From Desulfobulbus propionicus (GTDB taxonomy: Bacteria; Desulfobacterota; Desulfobulbia; Desulfobulbales; Desulfobulbaceae): 64,000 bases of DNA. The position numbers and the translations under genes were made by a program. The stretch's first letter is position 1. Each line of letters begins with the position of its first letter. Location of the stretch: positions 62,001 to 126,000 of the forward strand of contig PDTC01000011.1 in the NCBI GenBank assembly GCA_002748735.1, given 5' to 3'. Under the pieces are notes generated by a model. That model did no database searches and was not told the origin of the DNA. It was given only the letters and a program-made list of their open reading frames with translations. Of this stretch, positions 45,408 through 56,847 are shown piece after piece.

Positions 45408-46181
45408 TCAACACCTCTGAAGTGACAGGGTTGCCATGGCGTTTGCCGTGGTCTGCCTTGCGAGCGTCTCAGCAGACTCAGCCCTGAGTCCTGCCAGTGC
45501 CGCCAGCACCTCTGGCAGGTATTCAGGACTGTTCCGCTCGCCCCGATGTGCGGCCGGCGGTAGATCAGGTGCATCAGTTTCCAGGACCAGTGCCGACAGC
45601 GGCAGGGCAGCAGCAACAGCACGAATCTTTCGGGATCGTGCAAAGGTCAGGGTTCCACCCAGGCCAATCCTGAAGTTCAACGCCACATACTGCAGGGCCT
45701 GTTGCAGACTTCCGTTGAAGGCATGGACCAGGCCGCCACAGGGAAAGGCCAGGCGGCGCAGCGTCGCCAGGACCTGATCATGGGCCTTACGCACATGCAG
45801 GAGGACAGGCAGCCCCGCAGCGGCAGCGATACGCAGCTGTTCTTCAAAGAGGTAGCGCTGCCACTGCCGCTCCTCTGCACTTACGCGCACATACTCGTCC
45901 AGACCGATCTCGCCAATGGCGACAAGACCTGCACCACTGCGCTGTTGCAGGTCGTCAAGATCGGCATCCCGGTGAACATCGCTGTAGAGTGGATGCAGTC
46001 CCAGGGCCGGATAACAGCCTGGTTCTCGTTGACACAGGTCGAGAAGACGCGGCCAGCCAGCCCTTGCCACAGCAGGCACCACCAGCCGACAAACACCTGC
46101 AGCCCTAGCCCTGGCGAGCACAGCAGGGTAATCAGCGGCAAAGGCAGCGGCGTCAATATGGCAATGCGTATCGATCAGCAT
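45408..46181 (-). CDS. tatD: TatD family metal-dependent hydrolase
   Basis: 257 residues from the ATG at 46181, chosen because MLIDTHCHID is the family start; the frame's upstream TTG at 46199 has no support. Metal ligands: DTHCHID, GEIGLDEY, LPVLLHVRKAH, LVHAFNGS and LVLETDAPDLPP. TatD proteins are 3'-5' DNA exonucleases or related deoxyribonucleases that use two metals. Monocistronic; lies between the nitroreductase and the redox regulator. Confidence 0.93.
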   Translation of the reverse strand: MLIDTHCHIDAAAFAADYPAVLARARAAGVCRLVVPAVARAGWPRLLDLCQREPGCYPALGLHPLYSDVHRDADLDDLQQRSGAGLVAIGEIGLDEYVRVSAEERQWQRYLFEEQLRIAAAAGLPVLLHVRKAHDQVLATLRRLAFPCGGLVHAFNGSLQQALQYVALNFRIGLGGTLTFARSRKIRAVAAALPLSALVLETDAPDLPPAAHRGERNSPEYLPEVLAALAGLRAESAETLARQTTANAMATLSLQRC

Positions 46182-46275
46182 GTTTGCCCTTGCCGGCAAT
46201 AAGTGTTGCGGGGTCCATGGTCTCAGGGTAGAGCGGTCGGGAATCAGCAGACATTAGACGATGTGCACCTGGGTA

Positions 46276-47826
46276 CTACACGAATCGACGTATTCCCAGT
46301 TTTTTCATACGGCTCTGCAGGGTGGTCGGCTTGAGGTCCAGGAGGGCTGCCGCTCCTTTTTCCCCGTATATTCTGCCGTTGCAAAGGTGCAGCGCTTTGC
46401 TGATATGTGCACGAATCACCATCTCCAGCGACGGCAGGCTCTCTGCCTCCTCTTCCGGGCTGGGCCTTTCCCTTCCAGCCAAGGGGACCTGTTCTGCCCT
46501 CCCCGCTTGCCAGTCAGGTGATGCCTTCAAGGCCAGGTGCCTCGGTTCAATACATTTACCTCCAGCCACCAGGGCTGAACGTCGGACAACATTTTGCACT
46601 TCGCGAACATTACCGGGCCACTGATACCGCTGCAGGCTGTCCACTGCCTGGCTGCTTAAATGGACATCCGCATAGTAGTCCTGCTGGCGCAGCTGGCTCA
46701 GAAAATATTCCGCCAGCAGCAGGACATCATCTTTGCGTTCCCGTAGCGGTGGCAGAACTATGGGAAAGACATTCAATCGATAATAGAGATCCTCACGAAA
46801 CCTTTTTTCCTGGACAGCCTGCTCAAGGTTGACATGACTGGCAGCAATCACCCGTACATTACTGTACAGCGTTTTCTCTCCGCCAACCCGCTCAAATTTT
46901 TTCTCCTGGAGCGCGCGCAGCAGTTTGGGCTGTAACTCTGCGGGCAGATCACCAATCTCATCGAGGAACAGAGTGCCGCCATTGGCCAGTTCGAAGCGCC
47001 CCTTTCTGGCTGAATACGCCGAGGTAAAGGCACCCTTCTCATGGCCAAAGAGTTCACTCTCGGCAAGCTGCGGATTGAGCACCGAGCAGTTCAGGGCGAC
47101 AAACTGCTGGTCAGCACGCGGGCTGAGTCGATGAATAAGGCGGGCAATCTGTTCCTTGCCGGTACCTGTTTCGCCCTGAATAAGTACAGAAAGGTCTGAA
47201 ACGGCGACGAGACGAGCCGCGTCAACAACATTCTGCCAGGCCGCCGAATCGCCAATAACGTCTTGAAAATGCTGTGATTTTGAAGGGAGAAGCAGGTTCC
47301 GCTCCTGGGTCAGGCGTTGCTGGGCAGAGAGCAGCTCTTTGGAGCTCTGGCTCTGGGCGACAATGATCGAGATAAGCCTGGCGACCGTATCAATAAAGCG
47401 TACGGTACCGGCTGAATACATATCACAGACCTGGTGATCCAGGGTCAGTATGCCCAGAGGCGTTCCCTGAATATGCAACGGCGCAAGCATACAGGAGTGG
47501 TCAGAGGGCAGATCAAGTACACCATCATAGGTGTCGACATGCTCCACTTCCCTGGAGAAAAGAAAGGGCTGCTGCCGATGAATCATCTCATTGAGATCAT
47601 GTCGTTTTCTCAGATCAATCCGGTGGTTCTGCAGCGCAGGAGAAGAGAGCGGGCCCCTGGCCTGTTCCACGGCAAGGGTGTTCTTGTCCAGAAGTTTAAG
47701 GATAACAGCCAGATCGTACTCGACGACATTGTCAAGGGCTTCGAGAATAAGGTGGAGTATCTGTTCTGGATCAATGGCAAAAGGAGATGGATAAAGCATA
47801 CGTATACCAGCCTCAGCGTTGGTCAT
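46276..47826 (-). CDS. GAF-domain sigma-54-dependent activator (NorR/FhlA-like)
   Basis: 516 residues. GAF domain about 20-170; AAA+ about 190-420 with Walker A GETGTGKE, loop GAFTSA (canonical GAFTGA), Walker [14 protein letters not shown] and [13 protein letters not shown]-terminal Fis-type helix-turn-helix [20 protein letters not shown]. Order and sequence resemble NorR, whose GAF senses NO through iron, but ligand residues cannot be judged here. It diverges from the peroxiredoxin-katG genes and may control them. I found no -24/-12 sequence in the intervening 232 bp, so its target is unproven. Confidence 0.9.
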   Translation of the reverse strand: MTNAEAGIRMLYPSPFAIDPEQILHLILEALDNVVEYDLAVILKLLDKNTLAVEQARGPLSSPALQNHRIDLRKRHDLNEMIHRQQPFLFSREVEHVDTYDGVLDLPSDHSCMLAPLHIQGTPLGILTLDHQVCDMYSAGTVRFIDTVARLISIIVAQSQSSKELLSAQQRLTQERNLLLPSKSQHFQDVIGDSAAWQNVVDAARLVAVSDLSVLIQGETGTGKEQIARLIHRLSPRADQQFVALNCSVLNPQLAESELFGHEKGAFTSAYSARKGRFELANGGTLFLDEIGDLPAELQPKLLRALQEKKFERVGGEKTLYSNVRVIAASHVNLEQAVQEKRFREDLYYRLNVFPIVLPPLRERKDDVLLLAEYFLSQLRQQDYYADVHLSSQAVDSLQRYQWPGNVREVQNVVRRSALVAGGKCIEPRHLALKASPDWQAGRAEQVPLAGRERPSPEEEAESLPSLEMVIRAHISKALHLCNGRIYGEKGAAALLDLKPTTLQSRMKKLGIRRFV

Positions 47827-47847
47827 TGTACCGATTTACCGGTGTAA

Positions 47848-47879
47848 CGAAATATCGTTTTTATAGTACTGCTATTTCG
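47848..47879. promoter_or_regulatory. Inverted repeat upstream of the GAF-domain activator
   Basis: Perfect 7-bp arms CGAAATA (47848-47854) and TATTTCG (47873-47879) with an 18-base spacer, in the divergent region between the activator and the peroxiredoxin gene. Possible binding site for the activator or another regulator. Confidence 0.35.
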
Positions 47880-48058
47880 GTTTTCCGCCAGTCTTTTTTA
47901 GATCTGGCAAAAGAATCATAAAAAAACAGGCCTACATTTTTTTTAATATCAATAAGTTGGCAGCAATTCTTTTTTTCCGACTTTTCTAGCATAGATAGTG
48001 CAAAGAAATAAAAAAGCGCACTGCGCCCTTTACCAAAAATATATACAGGAGAAAAAAA

Positions 48059-50964
<2,906 letters not shown>

Positions 50965-50990
50965 AGGACAAAAAGAGTTGGCAGACGGGA

Positions 50991-51027
50991 CGTTCGTCAT
51001 TGCCGGCAAACGCCGCAATGACGAACG
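50991..51027. repeat. REP-like palindrome after katG
   Basis: CGTTCGTCATTGC (50991-51003) and GCAATGACGAACG (51015-51027) are perfect 13-bp arms around an 11-base spacer. The core GTCATTGC...GCAATGAC resembles a dispersed palindromic repeat found in many bacterial genomes. No T-run follows at once, so a simple terminator is less likely. I saw no second copy in this window. Confidence 0.6.
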
Positions 51028-51179
51028 CCTTGCCGACGCGGCCGTTTTCTTTTGTGGAGCCAAGCGAATGGGGATCACCAAGCAGATCAGCAGCGACAAT
51101 AGCGTCTATTTTGCTTGTCTGCCAGACAATACTCCTGTAACCTTCAACAGACGTGACACCTTCACCGGAGTTGCCTTTC

Positions 51180-51737
51180 ATGCTGCCCAACTGGGAAAAA
51201 GCACAAGAATTGTGGCAAGGGGTACAGAATCTCGACGTTCTTGATGAACACGGCACCAGTCACCCCCTGAACACATTGCTGGCAAAGACCCCGCAGGTCT
51301 TTGTTTTTGTCCGTCATTTCGGCTGTCTGTTTTGCAGGCAGCAGGCAGGCGAAGCCCACCTCCTCGAGGAAGCTGCCCGGGCTATGGGCGGTGGGCTGGC
51401 GGTCATTGGCTGCGGTACCTCGGAACACCTCGGCAGCTTTCGTCAGGCCAGCGGCTATACAGGCCAACTGTACACCAATCCCGGCCTGGAGATATATACC
51501 ATGCTCGGATTTATCCGGAGCTGGCCGGGAATGCTCGCCCCCAGGGCAGTGCAGAGTGCATTCCAGGCCCTGAAAAAAGGATACCGTCCCGGCATGCTGC
51601 AGGGCGATATCCTCCAGTTGGGCGGTGTCCTGGTAACTGGCAGCGAGAATAGGCCAGCCCTCCTCTTCAGGAGCAGATGGGCGGGGGATCATCCGCCAGC
51701 AACTGACCTTACCTTGCTCCTCCAGGCTAACGCCTGA
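51180..51737 (+). CDS. Peroxiredoxin-like protein with CxxC (SelL/PRXL2 type)
   Basis: 185 residues from the ATG at 51180, with CGGAG nine bases upstream; GTG 51153 and TTG 51171 are in frame but less well placed. Thioredoxin-fold AhpC/TSA-like protein: LLAKTPQVFVFVRHFGCLFC with the redox pair CLFC, GGLAVIGCGTSEHL, and a C-terminal LQGDILQLGGVLVTG. Related proteins carry UxxU or UxxC, making this the Cys form of a family that includes selenoproteins. Probably a thiol oxidoreductase or peroxidase. Downstream of katG. Confidence 0.82.
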   Translation: MLPNWEKAQELWQGVQNLDVLDEHGTSHPLNTLLAKTPQVFVFVRHFGCLFCRQQAGEAHLLEEAARAMGGGLAVIGCGTSEHLGSFRQASGYTGQLYTNPGLEIYTMLGFIRSWPGMLAPRAVQSAFQALKKGYRPGMLQGDILQLGGVLVTGSENRPALLFRSRWAGDHPPATDLTLLLQANA

Positions 51738-51759
51738 CGTTGATGCTCCCACCCCTCCC

Positions 51760-52008
51760 TTATTTCAGGAGGAGATCGAGTTCTCCGCTCTTGTCAAGCT
51801 CGTACAGATCATCACAGCCACCAAGATGTTTTCCGTTGATGAAAACTTGCGGGACTGTTCGCAGACCACCAGCCCGTTCGACAAGGTCGGCACGGCCATC
51901 GTCAGTGACATCAATTTCATGGTAGGTCACCCCTTTGCTGTCCAGCAATTTTTTTGCCCGTATACAGTACGGGCAGCGACTCGTCGTATATACCTCTATG
52001 TTCACCAT
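51760..52008 (-). CDS. Glutaredoxin (GrxC type)
   Basis: 82 residues. Active site SRCPYCIRAKKLLDSKGV, cis-Pro region LRTVPQVFINGKHLGGCDDL: a dithiol (CPYC) class I glutaredoxin. It reduces disulfides or glutathionylated proteins in the cytoplasm. Converges with the peroxiredoxin-like gene (22 bp between stops). The next gene on its strand starts beyond 115 bp, so it may be monocistronic or follow the PFKFB gene. Confidence 0.93.
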   Translation of the reverse strand: MVNIEVYTTSRCPYCIRAKKLLDSKGVTYHEIDVTDDGRADLVERAGGLRTVPQVFINGKHLGGCDDLYELDKSGELDLLLK

Positions 52009-52123
52009 GGCATCTCTTCCTCTGTATTTTTACTGAAAATCCTCAACAAACACCCTCATCGCCTCTGGAATGAAGGCCAAATCCTGTCAGCGATGCGTGG
52101 GCAAACACCGGACAGACAGGGCG

Positions 52124-53347
52124 TCAACCTGTAAGAAGATAGGGACGCAGTTCAAAAATTCGCTTATGGGGGTCGATCTGGATGTGATAGTAGCGATCCT
52201 GGGGCATGTAGATATAGGGAATCTCCTCCTCGCGGCGCTGGAGAAAAAGCGAAAGAATCACCCGATTTACGGCGCGATGGCCAACGATCATGATATTCTC
52301 ATCGTAGTCGTTGAGATAGAAGACCTTTTTGAGGCCGCGCTGGACGCGCTCCTTCATGGTGCAATACCCCTCACCATCGGGATAAACATACCGATACTTG
52401 TTGAGGCGTCTCGCCTCTGCAACAGCGGGCATGTGACGACGAATCTCTTCGTATGTCATGCCTTCGCACACCCCGGCATGAATCTCGTTAAACTCGGGCA
52501 GCCGGATAATGGAACAGGGTTCCTGTTTCTCGGCAATGGGTGCAGCAGTCTGTAAAGTGCGCTGGTGGTTGCTGGTAAAGATGATGGGAACACGGTGCAC
52601 GGCAAAGTGTTCAGCCAGGGATTCAGCTTGGATCTGTCCCCTGTTTGTAAGACCAGAGTCGCCGCCAATGCGATCCTCCAGGTTGAAAAAGGTCTGGCCG
52701 TGGCGCACCAAAAAAAGGTTGCGCACCACCCGCGTCGTCACAATATCGCGAATTCGGTCGTAATAGGGCAGCACGCTGGAGATCTGTTCCTGGAGGATGC
52801 AGGAGTCGAAAGAATCAACGAGCAGCCGGTTCGGTTCCACATCGAGCGGTTCATAGATGGACTCGTAAAAGTAAATGCGCTGCCTGAAATTTTCCAGGGC
52901 CTCGGCCTGACTGAACCGGGCAAACTCCTTAAGATTGCTTTTTCGCTGAAGGTTGACTTCCAGGGCCTCTTCGTCTGCGTTGAGGCACTCGATAAAGAGG
53001 ATGGGGATGCCACTGAAACGCCGGGTAATCAGCTGCCGCCGTTCCCGGGTAACATTACTGGCATCGAGAATCGCCACATCGCCGTCACTTTCTGCAAAAA
53101 AGGCGCGGGCCCGCTCCAGGTTGACAAGGGCTATTTTCTTGCGAAACGCGACCCCTTCAGGGTTAACGGGGTTAAAGAATTCAGCCGCTGATGTTTCCTC
53201 ACCGCTCATCTTGCGTCTGAGTTCACCGTTGTTGAAAATGCGCACCTTGACGCCGTCAAGATCAAGTGTCCGACGTAGTTTGCGTGCCATGGTCGACTTG
53301 CCGCGGGCAGGCAACCCCACGAGGACAATCAGCAATTTTCCCTTCAT
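52124..53347 (-). CDS. PFKFB-like 6-phosphofructo-2-kinase / fructose-2,6-bisphosphatase
   Basis: 407 residues from the ATG at 53347 behind CGGAG. Residues 1-210 match the kinase domain of animal/yeast PFK-2: IVLVGLPARGKSTMARKL (Walker A), VAILDASNVTRERRQL (with the Asp of the FDATNTTRERR motif) and RIYFYESIYEPLD. Residues 215-407 are the histidine phosphatase: LFLVRHGQTFFN, GGDSGLTNRGQ, FNEIHAGVCEGMTYEEIRRH, LNKYRYVYPDGEGY and VGHRAVNRVIL. The two domains are colinear with the eukaryotic bifunctional enzyme, which is rare in bacteria. Fructose-2,6-bisphosphate metabolism is the obvious prediction; another phosphorylated sugar is possible. Confidence 0.87.
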   Translation of the reverse strand: MKGKLLIVLVGLPARGKSTMARKLRRTLDLDGVKVRIFNNGELRRKMSGEETSAAEFFNPVNPEGVAFRKKIALVNLERARAFFAESDGDVAILDASNVTRERRQLITRRFSGIPILFIECLNADEEALEVNLQRKSNLKEFARFSQAEALENFRQRIYFYESIYEPLDVEPNRLLVDSFDSCILQEQISSVLPYYDRIRDIVTTRVVRNLFLVRHGQTFFNLEDRIGGDSGLTNRGQIQAESLAEHFAVHRVPIIFTSNHQRTLQTAAPIAEKQEPCSIIRLPEFNEIHAGVCEGMTYEEIRRHMPAVAEARRLNKYRYVYPDGEGYCTMKERVQRGLKKVFYLNDYDENIMIVGHRAVNRVILSLFLQRREEEIPYIYMPQDRYYHIQIDPHKRIFELRPYLLTG

Positions 53348-53379
53348 CAACACTCCGTTGTCATGGTATGTTGTCAAGA

Positions 53380-53443
53380 GAAATACCCGGCAGGATCTGC
53401 GCCCTGTCTGCCAGCTCAACAGACAACTCCCCGCCGGTATTTC
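53380..53443 (-). promoter_or_regulatory. Structured leader upstream of the PFKFB-like gene
   Basis: Just after the fmdB-type stop the minus strand can fold an 8+3-bp outer stem (53433-53443 with 53380-53391, one bulge). It encloses the hairpin TGTCTG-TTGAGCTGG-CAGACA (53405-53425) and a small GCAG-ATC-CTGC hairpin, a three-way junction about 33 bases before the PFKFB start. No U-run follows. It could be a cis-acting RNA or an mRNA stabiliser. Confidence 0.4.
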
Positions 53444-53454
53444 CCCTATATCTG

Positions 53455-53946
53455 CTACAATTCGTAGAGATGCTCGTCACGTCTGGGGGGGGGCGGCCCT
53501 GCACCAGCCTTCTTCTTTATGGCCGCAAAGCTGAAGGCATCGTCACCATCCATGAGCTCCCCCATCTCCTCCTCGATCTGAGCAGGATCTTCGCCCCGCT
53601 CCATGCGTGAGAGGGCCTCTTCCATCTGCTCTCCCAACTGCATACCTGTCTGATCGGAAAACTTTCGCATAAGACTGGCCATCTGCCGGGGATCCTCTTC
53701 CTTGAGGTGTTCAGCCTCCCGCATCAGTCCGGCAAGGGCCTGTTCCATCCTGGTCTCGTCCATCCCGGCAAGGGGATCATCATCTGCTTCCCTGGCCCTG
53801 CCAATGGCAGCAAAGGTTGACATCATCTTGTCAAGCTCAGGCTTCCCGCATTGTGGGCAGGAAGGACGTCGATCAGTGGTGACACGCCGGGAGAAAAAAT
53901 TAAAGATCGTATTGCATTTTTCACAGAAAAACTCATAGATGGGCAT
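53455..53946 (-). CDS. FmdB-family zinc ribbon protein
   Basis: 163 residues. The N-terminus MPIYEFFCEKCNTIFNFFSR with a second CPQCG pair is the FmdB regulatory-type zinc ribbon. Residues 50-163 are an acidic, Met/Glu-rich helical region (ALAGLMREAEHLKEEDPRQM) ending in a Pro/Arg tail. FmdB-like proteins are of unknown function, first noted as regulators of formamidase and amidase genes. It lies between aroB and the PFKFB gene on the same strand. Long for the family because of the acidic extension. Confidence 0.85.
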   Translation of the reverse strand: MPIYEFFCEKCNTIFNFFSRRVTTDRRPSCPQCGKPELDKMMSTFAAIGRAREADDDPLAGMDETRMEQALAGLMREAEHLKEEDPRQMASLMRKFSDQTGMQLGEQMEEALSRMERGEDPAQIEEEMGELMDGDDAFSFAAIKKKAGAGPPPPRRDEHLYEL

Positions 53947-53999
53947 AGCTGCAGCTCCAGATCAAAGAAAGGGCAGGTTGAAAAAACCTGGAAAGAGCA

Positions 54000-55082
54000 T
54001 TAACCATCAGCAAGAACTGCGTCAATATCCGATTCCTTGACCTCATCGGTGATGGCCACCCTTCCCACCGCCGTGGGCAACACAAAAAAGACCCTGCCGC
54101 CCACGGTTTTTTTATCTGTTCGTAAAAAGCCCTTGATCTGTTCGCGGTCCAAGGCCTGGGGAACAGTCACGGGCAGACCATAGGCACAGAGCAGCTGCCG
54201 GATACGAATCGCAGCGTCCGGGTCGAGGAGACCGCCGCGTACCGCCAGATCGGCAGCGCAGCGCATGCCAATGGCCACGGCCAGACCATGGATAATCGAG
54301 AAATTTGATGCCGCCTCCACGGCATGACCGATGGTATGACCAAAATTGAGCATCCGCCGCAATCCACCTTCCCGTTCATCACGGCCAACCACCTCGGCCT
54401 TGATCTCACAAGAGCGCCGAATCATGGCCCCGATCGTCTTCTCCTCAAGCTGCAGCACCGCCTTACGATGGTCTTCCATAAAAGCAAAATAGGCCTCATC
54501 GGCAATCACCGCGTGCTTGATCACCTCAGCCAGACCGCCTCGCAGCTCCTGGGGATCAAGCGTACCCAGGAGCTGGGGATCAAGAAAAACTGCACTGGGC
54601 TGATAAAAGGTCCCCACCAAGTTTTTGCCTTCGGGAAGATCCACACCGGTCTTGCCGCCAACGCTGGAATCCACCTGGGCCAGCAGGGAGGTGGGGACCT
54701 GGACAAAAGGGATCCCCCGCATGTAGAGCGAGGCGACAAATCCGGTAATATCACCGGGGACGCCGCCGCCAAGAGCGATCAGCCCATCCTTGCGATCAAA
54801 TCGGCTCGCTGCCAGTTGACTGGCAAGCCGCCCCACAGTGCCAAGATTCTTTGACGCTTCTCCCCGGGAAAAAGTGAAGAGACAGGCATCCACACCTGCC
54901 CGTTGCAGACTCGCCAAGAGCGACTTGCCGTAAAGACCTGCGACCCGATCATCACTGATAACCCCCCAGCGAGTTGCGAGGTTCATTGTTGCCAGCACGG
55001 GGCCAACCTCGTGGAGCAGCCCGTGTTGAAGGTGAATCGGATATGCTCGTTCGCCCAGGCCAACGGTCAGTTGTGTCTGCAT
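54000..55082 (-). CDS. aroB: 3-dehydroquinate synthase AroB
   Basis: 360 residues. NAD site GGGVPGDITGFVASLYMRGI, PTSLLAQVDSSVGGKTGVDL, then GLAEVIKHAVI and LNFGHTIGHAVEAASNFSII with the zinc ligands. Converts DAHP to 3-dehydroquinate, second step of the shikimate pathway. No other aro gene is nearby. An intrinsic terminator sits only 29 bp upstream of its ATG, so expression may depend on readthrough or antitermination. The 53-bp gap to the FmdB-type gene suggests cotranscription with it and the PFKFB gene. Confidence 0.95.
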   Translation of the reverse strand: MQTQLTVGLGERAYPIHLQHGLLHEVGPVLATMNLATRWGVISDDRVAGLYGKSLLASLQRAGVDACLFTFSRGEASKNLGTVGRLASQLAASRFDRKDGLIALGGGVPGDITGFVASLYMRGIPFVQVPTSLLAQVDSSVGGKTGVDLPEGKNLVGTFYQPSAVFLDPQLLGTLDPQELRGGLAEVIKHAVIADEAYFAFMEDHRKAVLQLEEKTIGAMIRRSCEIKAEVVGRDEREGGLRRMLNFGHTIGHAVEAASNFSIIHGLAVAIGMRCAADLAVRGGLLDPDAAIRIRQLLCAYGLPVTVPQALDREQIKGFLRTDKKTVGGRVFFVLPTAVGRVAITDEVKESDIDAVLADG

Positions 55083-55111
55083 GTCATCTTTTCCAACTAC
55101 GTGTGGTCCAT

Positions 55112-55144
55112 AAAAAAGGGAGATACCGTCTGCCGGTATCTCCC
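55112..55144 (-). terminator. Terminator/attenuator immediately upstream of aroB
   Basis: On the minus strand GGGAGATACC, loop GGCAGAC, GGTATCTCCC (55144-55118), then TTTTTT (55117-55112). The perfect 10-bp stem and U-run end 29 bp before the aroB ATG. Another hairpin TTCAGG-ACTT-CCTGAA lies directly upstream, and AAGGC-GCAT-GCCTT further up. Either it ends the sat transcript, or it is an attenuator of aroB. Confidence 0.85.
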
Positions 55145-55296
55145 GATAATACTTCAGGAAGTCCTGAACGCTAGTTTTTTCTTTCAGTCGTATGCGCTCA
55201 ACTCTCTGCCCAAGGCATGCGCCTTAAGCTTGTGGTAAGTTTTTTCGCATTGTCCTGATCAAAAAAAACCAATTCAAGACCAGCTGGTGTCTGAGA

Positions 55297-56577
55297 TTAC
55301 ATGGCGTCACCAGAGGCCGCACCCTGCATCTTGACTTCGACCTTCTCGGTCAGCCCTTCATAGTACTCGCGCAGCAGGGCGAGCACCTCGTCGCGACCAA
55401 AGTGATCAGGAATATCGGCACCCTCGGAAAGGGCCTTGCGCAGCTTGGTACCCGAGAGGATAACCCGGTCTTCTTTGCTGTGCGGGCAGGTACGCAGAGA
55501 GGCCATGCCGTCGCACTTATGGCAGTAGAAGGTCCAGTCGATCTTCATGGGCTTGCAGAGCAGATCCTTGTCAGGATTGCCGGTCACGGGGATACGGTCG
55601 AAGATCTCCTGTGCCTCGAACAGACCGTAGAAGTCGCCAACGCCTGCATGATCGCGGCCGATCAGCATGTTATTGACCCCGTAGTTCTGCCGGAAGGTGG
55701 CATGCAGCAGACCCTCACGGGGACCGGCATACCGCATGTCCAGCGGATACCCGGCGTTGATGACGTTCTCCTTGACAAAGTAGTTGTCAATGAGGACCTG
55801 GATAGCCTTGACCCGGGTATCCGCCGGGATATCACCAGGTTTCAGGTTACCGATAAGGCTGTGAATCAGGACGCCGTCGCAGACCTCAACCGCGATCTTG
55901 GCGAGGAACTCGTGCGAGCGATGCATGGGGTTGCGCAGCTGAAGAGCAGCTACATTTGCCCAGCCCAGCTCATCAAACTTGGCACGGGTCTCTGCCGGTT
56001 TCAGGTAGACGCCAGGGTACTCCTTCGGATAGCTGCCCTCGGAGAGGACCTTGACCGGACCAGCAAGATTAAACTCTTTCTGGTTCATGACCATGATAAC
56101 ACCAGGATGATCATCAGGGGCGATTTTCCAGAAATTATCACCGACCGACTCCTCACCTTCACCCTTGAAGACCTTTTCGCACTCCCACTTCTTGTCAGCC
56201 TCGGTCATCTCGTACTTCTCGGTGACCTTCATGGTGGCATAGGTCTCACCGGCACGTACCAGGGCTATCTCGTCGCCTTCCCTGATATCAGCAGCATCAG
56301 CAGCACTGACATCAAGGGTAATCGGCACGGGCCAGAAGGTACCGTCAGCCATCTGAAAGTTTTCGCAGACACCCTTCCAGTCAGCCTTGCTCATAAATCC
56401 GGTCAATGGGGAAAAACCACCGATGCCCATCATGATTAGATCACCCTTGGCGCGGGCGGAAACCTCGATCTGCTTGAGACCGGCAGCCTTTTTCAGCTCT
56501 GCTTCACGCTCGGCACCTTCAAGCAAGGCGCAGACAAGACCTTTTCCGCCATGGGGCGGTACCAGCTTCGAACTCAT
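55297..56577 (-). CDS. sat: Sulfate adenylyltransferase, dissimilatory type
   Basis: 426 residues. ATP/sulfate site [20 protein letters not shown] (QxRNPxHxxHE), [26 protein letters not shown]; the start [11 protein letters not shown] and the zinc-binding [15 protein letters not shown] mark the dissimilatory family of sulfate reducers and sulfur oxidisers. It activates sulfate with ATP to APS, giving PPi that Ppa (9.1-9.6 kb) removes. aprBA and qmo are not in the window. A TTGACT-N17-TAGATA promoter lies upstream; the gene appears monocistronic or to read into aroB. Confidence 0.97.
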   Translation of the reverse strand: MSSKLVPPHGGKGLVCALLEGAEREAELKKAAGLKQIEVSARAKGDLIMMGIGGFSPLTGFMSKADWKGVCENFQMADGTFWPVPITLDVSAADAADIREGDEIALVRAGETYATMKVTEKYEMTEADKKWECEKVFKGEGEESVGDNFWKIAPDDHPGVIMVMNQKEFNLAGPVKVLSEGSYPKEYPGVYLKPAETRAKFDELGWANVAALQLRNPMHRSHEFLAKIAVEVCDGVLIHSLIGNLKPGDIPADTRVKAIQVLIDNYFVKENVINAGYPLDMRYAGPREGLLHATFRQNYGVNNMLIGRDHAGVGDFYGLFEAQEIFDRIPVTGNPDKDLLCKPMKIDWTFYCHKCDGMASLRTCPHSKEDRVILSGTKLRKALSEGADIPDHFGRDEVLALLREYYEGLTEKVEVKMQGAASGDAM

Positions 56578-56691
56578 AGTCTTCCTCTCTGTTTGAATTC
56601 GTCTTCAATAAATTCTCCACGAAATTTCAGCAAGATACCCTGAAAAAAATATCGCGGAAAAAGAATACCCGGATACCTATAAAACTACAGC

Positions 56692-56720
56692 TATCTAGAC
56701 TTCCTGACAGGATAAGTCAA
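56692..56720 (-). promoter_or_regulatory. Candidate sigma-70 promoter of sat
   Basis: On the minus strand TTGACT (56720-56715), a 17-base spacer that includes the near-palindrome CCTGTCAGG, then TAGATA (56697-56692), about 115 bp upstream of the sat ATG. The -35 box is good, the -10 weak. Confidence 0.45.
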
Positions 56721-56784
56721 GAAAAAATGCATGATTCTGTTCAATAAAAATGATACTCCCGGTGAATGGCGGCTTCAAACACGA

Positions 56785-56813
56785 CAGGCTCCAACCTTGC
56801 TGGTCGGAGCCTG
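56785..56813 (-). terminator. Hairpin downstream of the PilY2-like gene
   Basis: CAGGCTCC / GGAGCCTG with inner pairs makes a 12-bp stem (one G-U) around AGCAA, 34 bp after the stop. The tail on the minus strand is not T-rich, so termination would be weak. Confidence 0.4.
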
Positions 56814-56847
56814 GAAAAAAACCGTGTCCTCAATCAGGATTGCCAGG

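Noticed and set aside
47827-48058. Search for a -24/-12 promoter in front of the peroxiredoxin gene, since a sigma-54 activator diverges from it
   Set aside because: TTGGCAG at 47957-47963 and CTGGCAA at 47904-47910 have no GC at the required distance; no sigma-54 promoter can be claimed.
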